From Anaerolineae bacterium (GTDB lineage: Bacteria > Chloroflexota > Anaerolineae > B4-G1 > SLSP01): 14,109 bases of DNA. The stretch is taken from NCBI GenBank assembly GCA_016934645.1, contig JAFGSL010000528.1, forward strand, positions 1-14,109, written 5' to 3'. Positions 1 to 6,230 of the stretch are shown here, in pieces. Position 1 is the first letter of the stretch. Every line of letters starts with the position of its first letter. The translations under genes were made by a program, and so were the position numbers. The notes under the pieces are model-generated. The model was not told the DNA's origin, made no database searches, and was given only the letters and a program-made list of their open reading frames with translations.

Positions 1-126
1 CTCACCGTAGCGAATATGGCGCAGGTCGCCCTGCTCGAAAAACAACGTCAGCTTTCCCGCGCGCAGCGGTGTTCGCGTGGCAGGAGGCGTAGCGGTTCCG
101 GTGTAAAAAATGGAAGTGGATGTCAT
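1..126 (-). CDS. ApnL-like D-apionate lactonase, N-terminal fragment (runs off the left edge)
   Basis: The reverse strand is open from an ATG at 126 to the window edge: 42 codons beginning MTSTSIFYTG and ending with the stretch GDLRHIRYGE. As I recall the family, ApnL (D-apionate lactonase) proteins have an N-terminal pattern of the form RAG-L-hydrophobic-F-E-G-LRxIRYG, and this matches it. ApnL hydrolyses D-apionolactone to D-apionate in the cytoplasm. The gene lies directly downstream of an ApsD-like dehydrogenase on the same strand (38 bp gap), which would make that lactone, so context supports the call. The ribosome binding site before the ATG is weak. A TTG at 147 in the same frame is an alternative start, and a stop at 151-153 bounds the frame. 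Only about a tenth of a normal-length protein is visible, so the function is tentative. Confidence 0.55.
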   Translation of the reverse strand, partial: MTSTSIFYTGTATPPATRTPLRAGKLTLFFEQGDLRHIRYGE

Positions 127-141
127 GGCTTTAGCATCACG

Positions 142-169
142 AATCAAGAATTACGAATTACGGGTTACG
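142..169. repeat. Four-unit 7-bp tandem repeat across the apsD stop codon
   Basis: Consecutive heptamers read aatcaag, aattacg, aattacg and ggttacg on the plus strand. The TAA stop of the dehydrogenase (minus strand, 165-167) lies inside the last unit. The array fills most of the gap between the dehydrogenase and lactonase genes. Its function is unknown; it is probably a slippage-prone spacer. Confidence 0.5.
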
Positions 170-1199
170 AGTCGCCGGTCGTGATTTTCACCACCTGCCC
201 GCTGCGGGCCGAGCGGTACGCGCCAAACACCAGTTGCATCGTCTTGAAATTGTCCGCCCCGGAAGTCTCCGCCGGAGTCCCGGTTTGCAGCGCGTGGAAC
301 AGATTCGCCTGGCAAGAGACAATGCTCGCGTGGACGACGTCATAGGCCGGGTCGGCCCAGGGATAGTGCGGGGGCTGGTGGCGCTGCGCCAACGTGCCCG
401 CGCCGGTCGTCACCCGCACCCAGAAGTCCGGGCCGAGTTCCACCGCGCCGCGCTCGCACTCGACGTGGATGTACGTCTCGGGGAAGCGGTCGTGCTCCAC
501 CGGACTGGCGTAACTCATCGAAGCCACCACCGTCATCCCCGATTCCATCTGAAGCATCACTGTGGCCACGTCTTCGCCACGGATGCCGGGCGTGACGCGC
601 TGCGTCTGGCAATAGAGCGTTTGCGCGTCGCCAAAAAGGTAGCGTGCCGTATCGAGAATGTGGCTGCCGATGTCGGCGAGGATGAATTCCTCAAGGTCTT
701 TCAGAAACGGCTGGTTGTCGAACACGGGGAAGCTGTTGATGTAGCGGATGTGCGCGCGGAACGGCCGGCCCAGGTCGTTCTCGACGAGCGCGCGCTTGAA
801 TTGCCGGATCGGATACTGCCAGCGCCAGTTCTCGTTGATCAGCAAAGGAACACCGCCGTCGGCACATACCTGCACCATGTCTCGCGCCGTCCCCAGGTCC
901 GGCGCCATCGGCTTCTGGCAGACGATGGGTAGCCCGTGCGCGGCCGCCAGGTGGACGAACTGGCTGTGCGTACCCACATCGGTGATGATGTCGACAAAAT
1001 CGAGGCGCTCGTTGGCGAGCAGCGCTTCCGGGTCGCCATACACCGCGGGGATGCCGAACTCGCGCGCAAACGCCTCAGCTTTGGCGACGGTGCGATTGTA
1101 CACCGCCACGCACTCCGTCTCGCCGACTTCTCGCCAACCCGCCAACTGAAATCGCGCCCAAAATCCCGTGCCGAAGATAGCGAATTTGAGAGGGTGCAT
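165..1199 (-). CDS. apsD: Gfo/Idh/MocA-family oxidoreductase, probable D-apiose dehydrogenase (ApsD-like)
   Basis: This is a 344-aa NAD(P)-dependent sugar dehydrogenase, the usual length for the Gfo/Idh/MocA fold. The N-terminal Rossmann motif GTGFWA is at residues 10-15. The family EKP motif appears as CQKP with Lys96, and the sugar-binding helix carries Asp176 and His180 (ADIGSH), giving the usual Lys-Asp-His set. As recalled, ApsD proteins share the stretches NENWRWQ, SFPVFDNQPFL, LYCQTQRV-IRGEDVATVML and WADPAYDVVHASIV, all present here; this is more specific than a general family match. ApsD oxidises D-apiose to D-apionolactone, and the next gene looks like the matching lactonase. The start at 1199 is chosen because AGGAGG (1206-1211) lies 6 nt upstream; an in-frame ATG at 1226 has no such site. 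Substrate identity rests on recalled similarity plus the neighbour, so a related sugar is possible. Confidence 0.72.
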   Translation of the reverse strand: MHPLKFAIFGTGFWARFQLAGWREVGETECVAVYNRTVAKAEAFAREFGIPAVYGDPEALLANERLDFVDIITDVGTHSQFVHLAAAHGLPIVCQKPMAPDLGTARDMVQVCADGGVPLLINENWRWQYPIRQFKRALVENDLGRPFRAHIRYINSFPVFDNQPFLKDLEEFILADIGSHILDTARYLFGDAQTLYCQTQRVTPGIRGEDVATVMLQMESGMTVVASMSYASPVEHDRFPETYIHVECERGAVELGPDFWVRVTTGAGTLAQRHQPPHYPWADPAYDVVHASIVSCQANLFHALQTGTPAETSGADNFKTMQLVFGAYRSARSGQVVKITTGDS

Positions 1200-1219
1200 C
1201 GTGTACCTCCTGAAACAAA

Positions 1220-1248
1220 TTGACATCCAACTCGTATATCAGTATTAT
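1220..1248 (+). promoter_or_regulatory. Sigma70-type promoter for the small protein gene at 1298
   Basis: A perfect -35 box TTGACA (1220-1225) is followed by a 17-nt spacer and the -10 box TATTAT (1243-1248, 5 of 6 to consensus). Transcription would start near 1255, leaving a leader of about 43 nt before the ATG at 1298. The -10 overlaps the -10 of a divergent promoter on the other strand. Confidence 0.7.
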
Positions 1249-1270
1249 AAGAAGGTATCGAAAATGGCAA
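1244..1270 (-). promoter_or_regulatory. Possible divergent promoter for apsD
   Basis: On the minus strand a perfect TATAAT lies at 1244-1249, sharing five bases with the plus-strand -10. A TTGCCA (5 of 6 to TTGACA) lies at 1265-1270, but the spacer is only 15 nt. Transcription would run into the ApsD-like gene starting at 1199. The spacer is short, so this is weaker than the plus-strand promoter. Confidence 0.4.
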
Positions 1271-1297
1271 AACGAGACAGGATGGAGGGGTGACAAG

Positions 1298-1801
1298 ATG
1301 ACAGAAGAACGGAAATTCTACGAACAAGCCGAGGAGCAAGAGCAGACGCAGGCACAGGAGGATCCCTGGGCCGAAGTCGGCCAGCACTTCGCGCGCCTGG
1401 GGGAAAACATCGCGGCGGCTTTCTCGACGTCATGGAAGGATGAAGGGACACAAGGATTCATGCAGCAGATGCGCGAAGGGCTAGAGAAGATGGCTGGGGC
1501 CATCGCCGGAGCGGTAGATAACGCAGCCCACTCCCCGGAGGGCCAAAAGTTCCGCCAGGAGGCCGAAAAAGCCGTAGCCTCGGCAGCGACAGCCGGCAAG
1601 CAGACCGTGGAGACCGTGCGACCGCAACTGCTTTCCGCGCTGGAGCAACTCAACGTCAAAATACGCGAATTTCTCGACCGGACGAGCCAAACGCAGCCCA
1701 AGACGCCGTCGGCCCCAGCACCGGCACCGACGCCCGAACCGGAGCCAGAAGCCAAGGATACGCCATCGGACGAGTTGACCGACCCGATGCAGGTGTGGTA
1801 G
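1298..1801 (+). CDS. Small soluble protein of unknown function with Pro-rich tail
   Basis: This 167-aa protein has no signal peptide or membrane segment. Residues 1-20 are Glu/Gln-rich. Residues 21-125 are predicted mostly helical and Ala-rich (for example GAIAGAVDNAAHSPEGQKF and QEAEKAVASAATAGKQTVE), like an amphipathic or apolipoprotein-type helix bundle. The tail after about residue 130 is a Pro/Ala/Glu-rich linker ending in DPMQVW. I recall similar proteins with a DPWxEVG motif in Chloroflexota genomes but know no function for them. The start is ATG 1298, preceded by GGAGGGG (1284-1290) with a 7-nt gap, and a consensus promoter lies upstream. The gene converges on the CPBP protease gene with only 6 bp between the two stop codons, so no terminator separates them. 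It could bind membranes or act as a small coat or chaperone-like protein; nothing here decides that. Confidence 0.75.
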   Translation: MTEERKFYEQAEEQEQTQAQEDPWAEVGQHFARLGENIAAAFSTSWKDEGTQGFMQQMREGLEKMAGAIAGAVDNAAHSPEGQKFRQEAEKAVASAATAGKQTVETVRPQLLSALEQLNVKIREFLDRTSQTQPKTPSAPAPAPTPEPEPEAKDTPSDELTDPMQVW

Positions 1802-1807
1802 TTCTGC

Positions 1808-2719
1808 TTACCCGCCCGGCGTGATCGAGCCAATCGCCATAAACGAGAAAATAAGCACGTCCTGCAAGAAGTGGATGAACCAGGCCCAGAAGAAACCGCG
1901 CGTTTCCAACATCGCCTTGCCCATCATCCAGCCGAGAAAAGTCGCCATCACCACGCCGATGACGCCGTAAGGCACGCCGAAGTAGTGGCCCAGGCCAAAG
2001 AAAACGGCCGTGTTCCACAATGCCTGCTGCGGCCCGATGACGTGCTCCAATCCGGCGAGCAGGGATGCACGATAGGTCATCTCTTCGTTGAAGGCATTCA
2101 TTGCGGCGAACAGCAGCACGGCCGGTAGCATCGGAAGCGCGCCAAGTAGCGCCGCCGGAGAGGGTCGCCCGCCGAGGATGAGGAAGAGCAGCGTCCCCAG
2201 GCTGATGTAGAGTGCGAACTGCCCGCCAAAGCGCGTCCACGGATCCGGCTTGGAGAAACCAAGCCAGCGCACCGGTGTGATGGGTGCATCGAGTTGCCCG
2301 CGCGCGAGGAAGAAGTCGGTGCTGCGATAACCGAGGGCCAGCAGTACCGCAATCATCAGCAATGAAACGATGAACCGTCCCAACTGCGTGCCCAGCATAC
2401 TCGACGTGAACGGCGCATCCGCCCCGCCAAACCATCCCTGCCAGAGCGCCGAACCGGTCAACTGTGCGACCAGCAGCTCGCTCACGAAAATCGCCAGCAG
2501 AAGCAAGAGGAAATTGCGCAGCGGACGCAGGGATTTCCACAAGAACGCCGCTGCCGACAACACGACCAGCAACCCGATCTTGGCCCAGCTCAGCCATGCG
2601 GGACTGCCGCTGGCCAACTCGTGGAAGAGCGCGTTGGGCAGCATACTGAGGACGAGCATGATGGCCCAGGCTGCGGGGAGCAGAAGACGATTGGATGAAG
2701 GTGATCTTTCTGTCACCAT
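1808..2719 (-). CDS. CPBP-family intramembrane metalloprotease (CAAX protease type)
   Basis: This 303-aa multispanning membrane protein carries the three diagnostic CPBP (Abi/Rce1) motifs. They are EExxxR at Glu212-Glu213-Arg217 (NEEMTYR), FxxxH at Phe241-His245 (FGLGH), and a C-terminal HxxxD at His283-Asp287 (HFLQD) in place of the more usual HxxxN/B form. Hydrophobic helices occur around residues 12-30, 45-62, 68-88, 113-131, 168-183, 190-208, 234-262 and 276-295. Family members cleave near the C-terminus of prenylated peptides in eukaryotes; in bacteria they process peptides or anti-sigma factors, or have unknown substrates. The ATG at 2719 overlaps by one base the TAA stop of the upstream flavodoxin gene (TAATG), so the two are probably translationally coupled. 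That suggests the membrane protease and the exported flavodoxin act in one process. The substrate cannot be read from the sequence. Confidence 0.85.
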   Translation of the reverse strand: MVTERSPSSNRLLLPAAWAIMLVLSMLPNALFHELASGSPAWLSWAKIGLLVVLSAAAFLWKSLRPLRNFLLLLLAIFVSELLVAQLTGSALWQGWFGGADAPFTSSMLGTQLGRFIVSLLMIAVLLALGYRSTDFFLARGQLDAPITPVRWLGFSKPDPWTRFGGQFALYISLGTLLFLILGGRPSPAALLGALPMLPAVLLFAAMNAFNEEMTYRASLLAGLEHVIGPQQALWNTAVFFGLGHYFGVPYGVIGVVMATFLGWMMGKAMLETRGFFWAWFIHFLQDVLIFSFMAIGSITPGG

Positions 2720-3363
2720 TAGGCATCAATTTCCCGCGCCCACGCGCGGATTGCATCCCAGTCGCGCAGGTCTTCATCCTGTGACTTCATGGCTTTGATG
2801 ATCATGCGCGACAAAAAGTCCAGCCGCGTCATATCCATTTTGCCGGCGAAGAAGGCTTCGGCCTGGGGCGTGATGAGTTCGTGCACCGGCGCAGTGTAGG
2901 CAATCCGTGCCTCGAGACTGGCTTCGTCATCGCCCAGATTGGATAGATGAACACTGAAGATCATCGTGGGCAACTGTGCCAATCGCTCCTGCTGCGCCTT
3001 CACAAAGTTCGTCGCAGCGGGTAGCCATTTCCCCATACGGACGGCGCTGCCGATGATGACGCGGTTGTAGCTGTCCAGCGAGGTGATTTCTTCAGCCAAC
3101 CTCACATCCACGTCCGCATCCAGATCGCACAGCACTTTGGCGATGGCCTCAGCCACTTCACCAGTGGAACCGCATTTGCTGGCATAGGCGATCAAAGTCT
3201 TTTCAGTCTCCGGTATATCTGCTTTACACTGCATTTGGACGAGTTCAACTTCCGGCTGCCGGGTCGCCAGAAAGCCCAACCCAGAGCACGCCAGGACTGT
3301 TCCACCGAGTGCAATGCCCGTCACTTTTAAGAAATTCCGTCGCGATATTGGCTGTTTATTCAT
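2719..3363 (-). CDS. Tat-exported lipoprotein with a flavodoxin (HemG-like) domain
   Basis: This 214-aa protein opens with a textbook twin-arginine motif SRRNFLK at residues 7-13. A hydrophobic stretch and a lipobox-like VLAC at 23-26 follow, so it is probably exported folded and lipid-anchored at Cys26. Residues 55-212 form a flavodoxin-like domain. The FMN phosphate loop is YASKCGSTGEVA (60-71), then comes the RVIIGSAVRMGKW segment (101-113), and the C-terminus has the RDWDAIRAWA helix typical of PF12724/HemG-type flavodoxins. HemG itself is a cytoplasmic-face protoporphyrinogen oxidase without a Tat signal, so this is more likely an extracytoplasmic FMN electron carrier. Tat export fits a protein that must bind FMN before export. 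The start ATG has the purine-rich AAAGGGGGAAAG a few bases upstream. It is coupled to the CPBP gene, and a perfect hairpin lies 29 bp ahead of the start. Confidence 0.82.
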   Translation of the reverse strand: MNKQPISRRNFLKVTGIALGGTVLACSGLGFLATRQPEVELVQMQCKADIPETEKTLIAYASKCGSTGEVAEAIAKVLCDLDADVDVRLAEEITSLDSYNRVIIGSAVRMGKWLPAATNFVKAQQERLAQLPTMIFSVHLSNLGDDEASLEARIAYTAPVHELITPQAEAFFAGKMDMTRLDFLSRMIIKAMKSQDEDLRDWDAIRAWAREIDA

Positions 3364-3391
3364 CTACTTTCCCCCTTTCTTTGATGGTATC

Positions 3392-3430
3392 AAGGTTTTG
3401 TAGGACACGCAAGGTGTCCTACAAAACCTT
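3392..3430. repeat. Perfect 17-bp inverted repeat (hairpin) between HD and flavodoxin genes
   Basis: The left arm AAGGTTTTGTAGGACAC (3392-3408) and its exact reverse complement (3414-3430) flank a 5-nt loop GCAAG. It lies 26 bp after the HD gene stop and 28 bp before the flavodoxin ATG, on their shared strand. On the minus strand no U-run follows the stem, so it is not a standard intrinsic terminator there. On the plus strand only TTTT ends it, and no plus-strand gene lies upstream to terminate. It could be an mRNA processing or stability hairpin, an operator, or a dispersed palindromic element. Confidence 0.85.
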
Positions 3431-3456
3431 TTGAAATCATAGGATTGAACTGGCTT

Positions 3457-4032
3457 TCACAGATGCCCGAAGCTCTCTTCTTCGAGCCACGCCAGGAATT
3501 GTTCCATGCGAGCCAGTCGCATGGCAGCGATGGCTTGCGCACGCGGCAAAGTGAAACGATTGCGCAGCGCATCGCGGCGAGCCAGGATGCGGCGGTAACA
3601 CACGGCCAGATCGTTTGGTCCCCAGGCGAACACACGCGCCAGGCCGATGACACCAAGGAAATCCAGGAAATCCGCTTCACGCAACAGTAATGCTTCGGTA
3701 GACGTCACCGGGCGCAGATCGCGATAATCGTGCAGTTCAATGGTTTCTAAAATAAGGGCGACCTGAGCCGGCGTCAAATCCATCTGCGGCAGGATGTCCG
3801 CCTCTGCCACCTGGCGCGAGCGCAGCGCGTGATCCACACCGGCCTGTTGGTAACGCGGAAATGCACCCCAATCGTGCAAATAAGCGGCGACGGTGAAAGC
3901 AAATGCATCGTAGGTGAGGTCGACGCCAATCTCTTCGGCCAGACGCAGCACCCGGCGGACGTGAGGTAGCGCCCAGCTTTCGCTTGCGTCCAGGGTCATT
4001 GTCTCCAAATCGGCTACAGTTAGAAGGTTCAT
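3457..4032 (-). CDS. HD-domain metal-dependent phosphohydrolase-like protein
   Basis: This is a 191-aa, single-domain, cytoplasmic protein. The HD-superfamily metal ligands can be followed in order: His24 (LPHVRR), His53-Asp54 (YLHDWG), further histidines at 68 (VDHA) and 101 (ELHDYR), and Asp121 (READFLDF). HD proteins of this size hydrolyse nucleotides or other phosphoesters with a bound metal ion; the substrate is not evident. It has no regulatory or synthetase domain, so it is not a (p)ppGpp synthetase. The start ATG is preceded by GAGGAG at the right distance. The gene lies 63 bp downstream of the CrtI-like oxidoreductase gene on the same strand and is probably co-transcribed with it. 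Whether transcripts continue through the hairpin at 3392 into the flavodoxin gene is open. Confidence 0.82.
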   Translation of the reverse strand: MNLLTVADLETMTLDASESWALPHVRRVLRLAEEIGVDLTYDAFAFTVAAYLHDWGAFPRYQQAGVDHALRSRQVAEADILPQMDLTPAQVALILETIELHDYRDLRPVTSTEALLLREADFLDFLGVIGLARVFAWGPNDLAVCYRRILARRDALRNRFTLPRAQAIAAMRLARMEQFLAWLEEESFGHL

Positions 4033-4095
4033 AGTAAACTCCTCGCTGTTCTCAACGATGGAAAAATCATCGCATAACCAATGTACGCTTGCCTT

Positions 4096-5574
4096 TCATG
4101 CTGTTGTCACAAACCGCCGTCCATCTTGTTTGCAGAGATCGGCGACCACTCGACGCCCCATCGCTGCCACGTTGGGCAAACCCAGACCGCTGGCCCACTG
4201 CCCGACCATATAGAAGTTGGACAATCCAGGTAGTGTCTTGCTCAAGCCTTTGCCCGTCAACGCGTCCAACATTTTCTGGTTGGGCACACCCCACGCCTGA
4301 TAACCCATAAAGCTACCGGTGAACCGCTCGGTGGTCAGCGGTGTCGCTACATCGGTGACTTCCACTTGCGCGGCGAAACCAGGGAAACGCCGTTCCAGGC
4401 AGGCGACAAGCGTTTCCGCGACATGCGCCTTTTCGGCGCGATAATCCTCTGGCGACAGCGCCTTCCAGTAGTCGTAGGACGTGATCGCCACTACCTGTAC
4501 CACCGTCTTGCCTGGCGGGGACATCTCCGGCGCAAAGTTGAAGAACTCGATATCCAGCCGGTCGCAGGTCCGCCCGGCAATCTCGACCGGTTCCGGCAGC
4601 CACAACACTAGCATGTGTGGTTCGGTGGTGAACTCGCGCGCAACGCCAAACGAGACGTGTAGTGCCATCTCTTGCTGCTGCGGCGGGCTTGCGTAATAGG
4701 TGCGAATCAACTCGGTAATGTAGCGGCTTTCCAGCATATCGAAGATCGTCGTCCGCCCATCGGCATTAGAAACAACTACATCGGCGCGGTGTTCCGTTCC
4801 ATCGACCAGACGTACACCGACAGCGCGGTCATTCTCCACCAAAATCTTATCCACTTTGCTGCGGTAGTGGATTTCGCCCCCCAAAGCGGTGTAACGCTCC
4901 GCGATGGAACGCGCAAACTCCAGCGATCCACCCGCCGGCCATCCGAAATCGCGTGAGGCGCAGCCGGCCAGGAACGTTAATCCTATCACTGACGGGATGT
5001 TCTGGAAGTCGTATTGAATCATCCCTATCGCCCGGCGCAGAAACGGACCGCTAAACCGCTCGCCCAACTGTTCCAGCGTCAGCTTGCCCCACTTGTTCAT
5101 CAAGCCCAGATAGGGCAACATACGAAGCATTTCCCACGGTGTCCCCAGCACCATGTCCAACATACCAAAGCGGGTAAATTTGCGCGCTGCAACGACAAAG
5201 TCGGTAATCACCGCGCCGTCGGCAGGGGCGAGATCCCGCATGTGCGCTTCCAGCCGGTCCAGATTGGTGTAGACGGTGAAGCGCGTTCCTTCGGTGTTCT
5301 CGATGCCGATGAGATCATCGGGATAGTAGATAGGACGTGGCATAACGCCCAATTCCTTCCACATGCGGTGGGCATGCGTTTCGGGAGAGCAACCGGTCAG
5401 GTGGTGCATACAGCCGTCGAAGGTATATCCCTTGCGTTTCCAGCCGGTACATACGCCGCCAGGGATAGTGTGCATCTCGAAAATCTGCGAGCGATAGCCA
5501 TTCATCTGTGCATAACAGCCCGCGCTCAACCCGCCGATGCCAGCGCCGATTATGATCAAAGTTTTGTCCGCCAT
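4096..5574 (-). CDS. Phytoene desaturase/retinol saturase-like FAD-dependent oxidoreductase
   Basis: This 492-aa protein has the length and layout of the CrtI/CrtO/retinol saturase group of amine-oxidase-fold flavoproteins. The N-terminal ADP-binding loop is GAGIGG (10-15), with Glu33 at the end of the second strand and the PGG turn (38-40) that follows in this family. Near the C-terminus, FYMVGQWASGLGLPNVAAMG matches the second FAD-binding region. Members desaturate, saturate or isomerise polyenes, but many anaerobe homologues sit outside any carotenoid locus and have no known substrate. No crtB, crtE or other carotenoid gene is in the window, so a carotenoid role is not supported by context. 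The start ATG has a perfect AGGAGG a few bases upstream. The gene heads a probable minus-strand operon with the HD, flavodoxin and CPBP genes. A TATAAT on the minus strand at 5667-5672 could be its -10, but no good -35 accompanies it. Confidence 0.85.
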   Translation of the reverse strand: MADKTLIIIGAGIGGLSAGCYAQMNGYRSQIFEMHTIPGGVCTGWKRKGYTFDGCMHHLTGCSPETHAHRMWKELGVMPRPIYYPDDLIGIENTEGTRFTVYTNLDRLEAHMRDLAPADGAVITDFVVAARKFTRFGMLDMVLGTPWEMLRMLPYLGLMNKWGKLTLEQLGERFSGPFLRRAIGMIQYDFQNIPSVIGLTFLAGCASRDFGWPAGGSLEFARSIAERYTALGGEIHYRSKVDKILVENDRAVGVRLVDGTEHRADVVVSNADGRTTIFDMLESRYITELIRTYYASPPQQQEMALHVSFGVAREFTTEPHMLVLWLPEPVEIAGRTCDRLDIEFFNFAPEMSPPGKTVVQVVAITSYDYWKALSPEDYRAEKAHVAETLVACLERRFPGFAAQVEVTDVATPLTTERFTGSFMGYQAWGVPNQKMLDALTGKGLSKTLPGLSNFYMVGQWASGLGLPNVAAMGRRVVADLCKQDGRRFVTTA

Positions 5575-5688
5575 TTTCTGATTCCTCCTGTGAATTACCC
5601 CTCACGCCATAATCCACAACAGTATAGAGTACGTCAAATGGCCACAATAGTTTCGGGGTTGAAGTCATTATAGCACGAGTGATAGCGC

Positions 5689-5717
5689 TTGGTACTCTAG
5701 CTCTCTAGTTATATAAT
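5689..5717 (+). promoter_or_regulatory. Sigma70-type promoter for the small membrane protein gene
   Basis: TTGGTA (5689-5694, 4 of 6 to TTGACA) and a perfect TATAAT (5712-5717) are separated by exactly 17 nt. The spacer holds a direct repeat of CTCTAG (5695-5700 and 5703-5708), which could be a regulator site. The start point would be near 5724, about 35 nt before the GTG start. Confidence 0.62.
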
Positions 5718-5746
5718 GATACTAATTGCTCGGGCAAAACAACTAC

Positions 5747-5751
5747 GGAGG
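5747..5751 (+). promoter_or_regulatory. Ribosome binding site that fixes the GTG start at 5759
   Basis: GGAGG lies 7 nt before GTG 5759. A TTG at 5726 in the same frame would overlap the predicted transcript start and has no such site. Confidence 0.75.
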
Positions 5752-5758
5752 TATATCT

Positions 5759-6142
5759 GTGGAAAAGGTAAAGAAGGTTTTAATAAGCATCGGTCGTTTT
5801 CTCAGCATGGTCTTGCTCATCGATCTTGGTCTCTTCATCATCGTCAGCATCTCGTGCCTGTTCGGCACGCGCTGTACCGGATCCACGTGGAGCGAGCGGA
5901 TGTTCTGGGCGGGGATATTGGCCATGGTTACGGCCATGCCCGCCGTTCTGGCGATGCTGAACACCAGCCGGGGTTACTTCGATAATCCACTGACTGCCGG
6001 GATGGACTTGCAGGTCGCAGGAACGATCGTCAAGGACGGGCGAAAGGGACTGGACAAACGCACGGCCTACGCTCTTAAAGCTGGCGTTGTTGGTGCTGGC
6101 GCTATTGCGATCAGTGCGTTGATCGATATTCTTACGAGATAG
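5759..6142 (+). CDS. Small membrane protein of unknown function, three predicted helices
   Basis: This 127-aa protein starts at GTG. A short basic N-terminus (EKVKKVL) leads into a first hydrophobic helix (about residues 12-34). A second follows at about 46-67 (MFWAGILAMVTAMPAVLAML) and a third at about 106-124 (AGVVGAGAIAISALIDIL). Between helices 2 and 3 lies a soluble loop of about 40 residues with the basic stretch KDGRKGLDKR. Two cysteines (SCLFGTRC) flank the first inter-helix loop and could form a disulfide or bind a metal. I do not recognise a family. The gene has its own promoter and is divergent from the CrtI-like gene. The next gene downstream is 92 bp away behind a repeat array, so it is probably transcribed as a single gene or as leader to the UroD cassette. 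Confidence 0.75.
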   Translation: MEKVKKVLISIGRFLSMVLLIDLGLFIIVSISCLFGTRCTGSTWSERMFWAGILAMVTAMPAVLAMLNTSRGYFDNPLTAGMDLQVAGTIVKDGRKGLDKRTAYALKAGVVGAGAIAISALIDILTR

Positions 6143-6230
6143 TCGAATAGGCATGCAGTTATGTAGTCGAATGCTCTCGGCCTACAATCATCCGACTAAA
6201 GATTACATGACTAACGACTATCCGACTAAA
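6140..6230. repeat. Array of short CGACTA-type direct and inverted repeats ahead of the UroD cassette
   Basis: TAGTCGAAT occurs at 6140-6148 and 6164-6172. Its near reverse complement ATCCGACTA occurs at 6190-6198 and again at 6220-6228, in both cases extended to ATCCGACTAAA. Two further GACTA cores lie between (6209-6213 and 6216-6220). The array fills almost the whole gap between the membrane protein stop and the ATG at 6235. It may be an operator cluster or a slippage-derived spacer. A TACAAT at 6183-6188 within it could be a -10 box, without a convincing -35. Confidence 0.65.

Noticed and set aside
234..932. Long open frame on the plus strand (232 codons)
   Set aside because: It is antisense to the ApsD-like gene, has Arg/His-rich composition typical of a shadow frame, no ribosome binding site and no recognisable domain.
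1656..2777. Long open frame on the minus strand (373 codons) overlapping the protease
   Set aside because: It is a different frame of the CPBP gene that begins inside the flavodoxin gene. Its translation is Arg/Ala-rich low-complexity sequence, while the 1808-2719 frame has all protease motifs and hydrophobic helices.
2719..3363. Protoporphyrinogen oxidase HemG as the name of the flavodoxin gene
   Set aside because: The domain is related, but the Tat motif and lipobox-like cysteine put it outside the cytoplasm and no haem genes are near, so the specific name is not supported.
3392..3430. Classical rho-independent terminator for the HD gene
   Set aside because: The stem is perfect, but on the minus strand it is followed by GATACC and not a U-run, so I list it as an inverted repeat of uncertain role.
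5014..5673. Plus-strand open frame of 219 codons
   Set aside because: It is antisense to the CrtI-like gene; composition is rich in His, Gln and Arg, and it has no domain or start signal.
6140..6230. CRISPR array
   Set aside because: The repeat units are about 9-11 bp, partly in inverted orientation and unevenly spaced, and no cas genes are present.
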